Below are positions 6,015 to 7,134 of a stretch of 7,134 bases of DNA, piece by piece. How positions within the stretch are numbered: the first letter of the stretch is position 1; every line of letters begins with the position of its first letter. Source of the stretch: Gammaproteobacteria bacterium (GTDB lineage: Bacteria; Pseudomonadota; Gammaproteobacteria; GCA-001735895); NCBI GenBank assembly GCA_003231795.1, contig QIJI01000097.1, positions 1-7,134 on the forward strand, written 5' to 3'. The notes under the pieces are model-generated. The model searched no databases and was not told the DNA's origin. It saw only the letters and a list, made by a program, of their open reading frames with translations. Both the position numbers and the translations under genes were made by a program.

Positions 6015-6383
6015 ATGAGCAAAACGATATTAATAGTAGACGATTCATCGTCGGTCAGGACCGTCGTTAAAGCTGCGTTAATGGGCGCAGGCTATAGTGT
6101 CATCGAGGGCGTTGATGGAGTCGATGGAATATCCAAGCTTTCTGGCCAGAAAGTTCATTTAATCATTAGCGATGTCAACATGCCTAACATGAACGGCATC
6201 GAGATGGTCAAGAAAATCAAGCAGATGCCTGACTACAAATTTACCCCGATCTGCATGCTCACGACTGAGTCAGAACAAAGCAAGATGGCAGAAGGCAAGG
6301 CAGCAGGAGCCAGGGCGTGGATCGTAAAGCCCTTCCAGCCGCCGAAACTGCTGGACGCAGTATCGAAACTGGTACTGCCGTAG
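6015..6383 (+). CDS. cheY: Second single-domain CheY-like response regulator
   Basis: The 122-residue protein is a stand-alone receiver. It shows the acidic pair Asp9-Asp10 (VDDSSSVR), phospho-acceptor Asp53 in SDVNMPNMNG, switch threonine at 83/84 in MLTTES, and Lys105 in WIVKPF. Trp102 stands where E. coli CheY has the switch Tyr106. This aromatic change could affect FliM binding, so this regulator need not signal to the motor. GAGG at 6001-6004, overlapping the end of the MCP stop codon, lies 10 bases before the ATG. It sits between the MCP and the STAS/cheA genes, so its likely phosphodonor is the second CheA. It could be a motor-binding CheY, a phosphate sink, or a regulator of the STAS protein; the sequence does not decide. 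Confidence 0.95.
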   Translation: MSKTILIVDDSSSVRTVVKAALMGAGYSVIEGVDGVDGISKLSGQKVHLIISDVNMPNMNGIEMVKKIKQMPDYKFTPICMLTTESEQSKMAEGKAAGARAWIVKPFQPPKLLDAVSKLVLP

Positions 6384-6392
6384 CAAATAACC

Positions 6393-6719
6393 ATGGCCAT
6401 CAAAAAACTAAAAGAGTCAAACAAAAAAAATGGCCGCTGCCGGCTCGGATTTGATGCCGATATGTCAATTTATGGTGCAGCCCGGAACCACGAGGATCTG
6501 ATGCTTTATTTTCACGATTTCGATCATTTCGAAATCGATATGTCGGCTGTTGAAGAGGTTGACTGCAGTGGGATCCAGTTACTGCTGGCGCTCAAACTCA
6601 GCGCCGAAGCGCATGCAAAAACCATGACTATAACTGCGGTGTCCGAGCCGGTGTCCGAGGTTATGGATGTGTTGAACATTAAAGACCAGTTCGACTGGTC
6701 TGATCAGCCAGGGCATTAA
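6393..6719 (+). CDS. STAS-domain protein (anti-sigma-factor-antagonist type)
   Basis: The 108-residue protein is a single STAS domain. The key segment is IDMSAVEEVDCSGIQLLLAL (48-67), where Ser59 in DCSG occupies the position that is phosphorylated in SpoIIAA-type antagonists. The following region up to VLNIKDQFD (93-101) matches the family's last helix. The first 13 residues are basic and polar. STAS proteins of this kind switch partners according to the phosphorylation of this serine; small STAS proteins also occur inside chemosensory operons, where their role is poorly understood. No cognate serine kinase or phosphatase is visible in this window. It starts 9 bases after the second cheY and ends 1 base before the second cheA, so it is likely co-expressed with that kinase. 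Confidence 0.9.
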   Translation: MAIKKLKESNKKNGRCRLGFDADMSIYGAARNHEDLMLYFHDFDHFEIDMSAVEEVDCSGIQLLLALKLSAEAHAKTMTITAVSEPVSEVMDVLNIKDQFDWSDQPGH

Positions 6720-6720
6720 C

Positions 6721-7134
6721 ATGAGCGAAGAAAACGATTATCTCGAACAAGGTCGCCAGGTATTTGCCGAGGAAGCAGTCGAATTGCTGGAGCAATCAGA
6801 GTCTATTTTGCTCAGGCTCGAAGATGAACCCGATAGTGACGAGTTAATCAACGATTTATTCAGAGCGGTACACACTATCAAGGGGTCTGCAGGCATCTTT
6901 GGTTTTGATGATGTGGTTTCTTTTACCCACGTTGCCGAATCAGTGATGGGCAGGTTACGCGATAAGGAGTTGACCTTAAACGAGAAGCTGATGAGTTTGT
7001 TACTCGACAGCCGCGACCAGATGAGCGACCTGGTACATCAGGTTATTGATAACCCCGACGAGCCGCTAAGCGATACTATCAGGCAACACGGTGACGGTTT
7101 ATTGGAGCAGTTACAGTGTTACCTGGATGACGAG
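6721..7134 (+). CDS. cheA: Second chemotaxis histidine kinase CheA, N-terminal part
   Basis: The frame opens at ATG 6721 and stays open to the window edge, giving 138 residues of an N-terminal HPt domain. The phospho-accepting His51 lies in LFRAVHTIKGSAGIFGF, the classic CheA P1 motif. Helices before it (QGRQVFAEEAVELLEQSESI) and after it (FTHVAESVMGRLRDKELTL) fit the P1 bundle. AGGG at 6710-6713 gives a good ribosome site 7 bases before the ATG, and the STAS gene ends at 6719. The sequence differs clearly from the first CheA, so this is a separate paralogue and not a duplication in place. Kinase and regulatory domains lie beyond the window, so a full CheA is inferred from P1 and context; another HPt-bearing kinase is less likely. 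Confidence 0.92.
   Translation, partial: MSEENDYLEQGRQVFAEEAVELLEQSESILLRLEDEPDSDELINDLFRAVHTIKGSAGIFGFDDVVSFTHVAESVMGRLRDKELTLNEKLMSLLLDSRDQMSDLVHQVIDNPDEPLSDTIRQHGDGLLEQLQCYLDDE

Noticed and set aside
1..7134. CRISPR arrays, tRNA/rRNA genes, insertion sequences, toxin-antitoxin pairs
   Set aside because: No repeat-spacer pattern, RNA gene, transposase or mobile-element end was seen; the region is a compact chemotaxis gene block.

Overview
The window lies wholly inside a flagellar chemotaxis region. Every gene I can support reads on the + strand. The organism looks like a motile, polar-flagellated gammaproteobacterium of moderate GC, not closely identifiable from this window. The reasons are the order cheY-cheZ-cheA, the presence of a CheZ phosphatase, a Soj/ParC-type ATPase next to cheW as in Pseudomonas and Vibrio relatives, and two sequences that match the FliA (sigma-28) flagellar promoter.

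Module 1 (1-4628) holds the 3' end of cheY, cheZ, a full-length cheA (721 aa), a parC-like ParA ATPase (270 aa), cheW (158 aa) and a 50-codon lysine-rich ORF two bases after cheW. This resembles the core flagellar chemotaxis operon of pseudomonads, but several genes usual there are absent: cheB and the stator genes motC/motD between cheA and parC, and the ParP/CheW-like adaptor gene between parC and cheW. A perfect GCCGATAA box lies between parC and cheW, so cheW probably has its own sigma-28 promoter.

A 149-base intergenic stretch (4629-4777) follows. It contains a second, stronger sigma-28 promoter candidate facing right.

Module 2 (4778-7134) holds a methyl-accepting chemotaxis protein (MCP) with a membrane hairpin and no evident periplasmic sensor, a second single-domain CheY, a STAS-domain protein, and the HPt end of a second CheA that runs off the window. 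This looks like the head of a second chemosensory operon transcribed by the flagellar sigma factor.

Proposed working: receptors and CheW control CheA, which phosphorylates CheY; CheZ dephosphorylates CheY-P; ParC places the array at the cell pole. The second CheA/CheY/STAS set is a parallel or modulating branch. The most interesting signals are three FliM-like acidic repeats in the linker of the first CheA, a CheZ-like YQDxxxQ motif near the C-terminus of the MCP, and the paired sigma-28 promoters.
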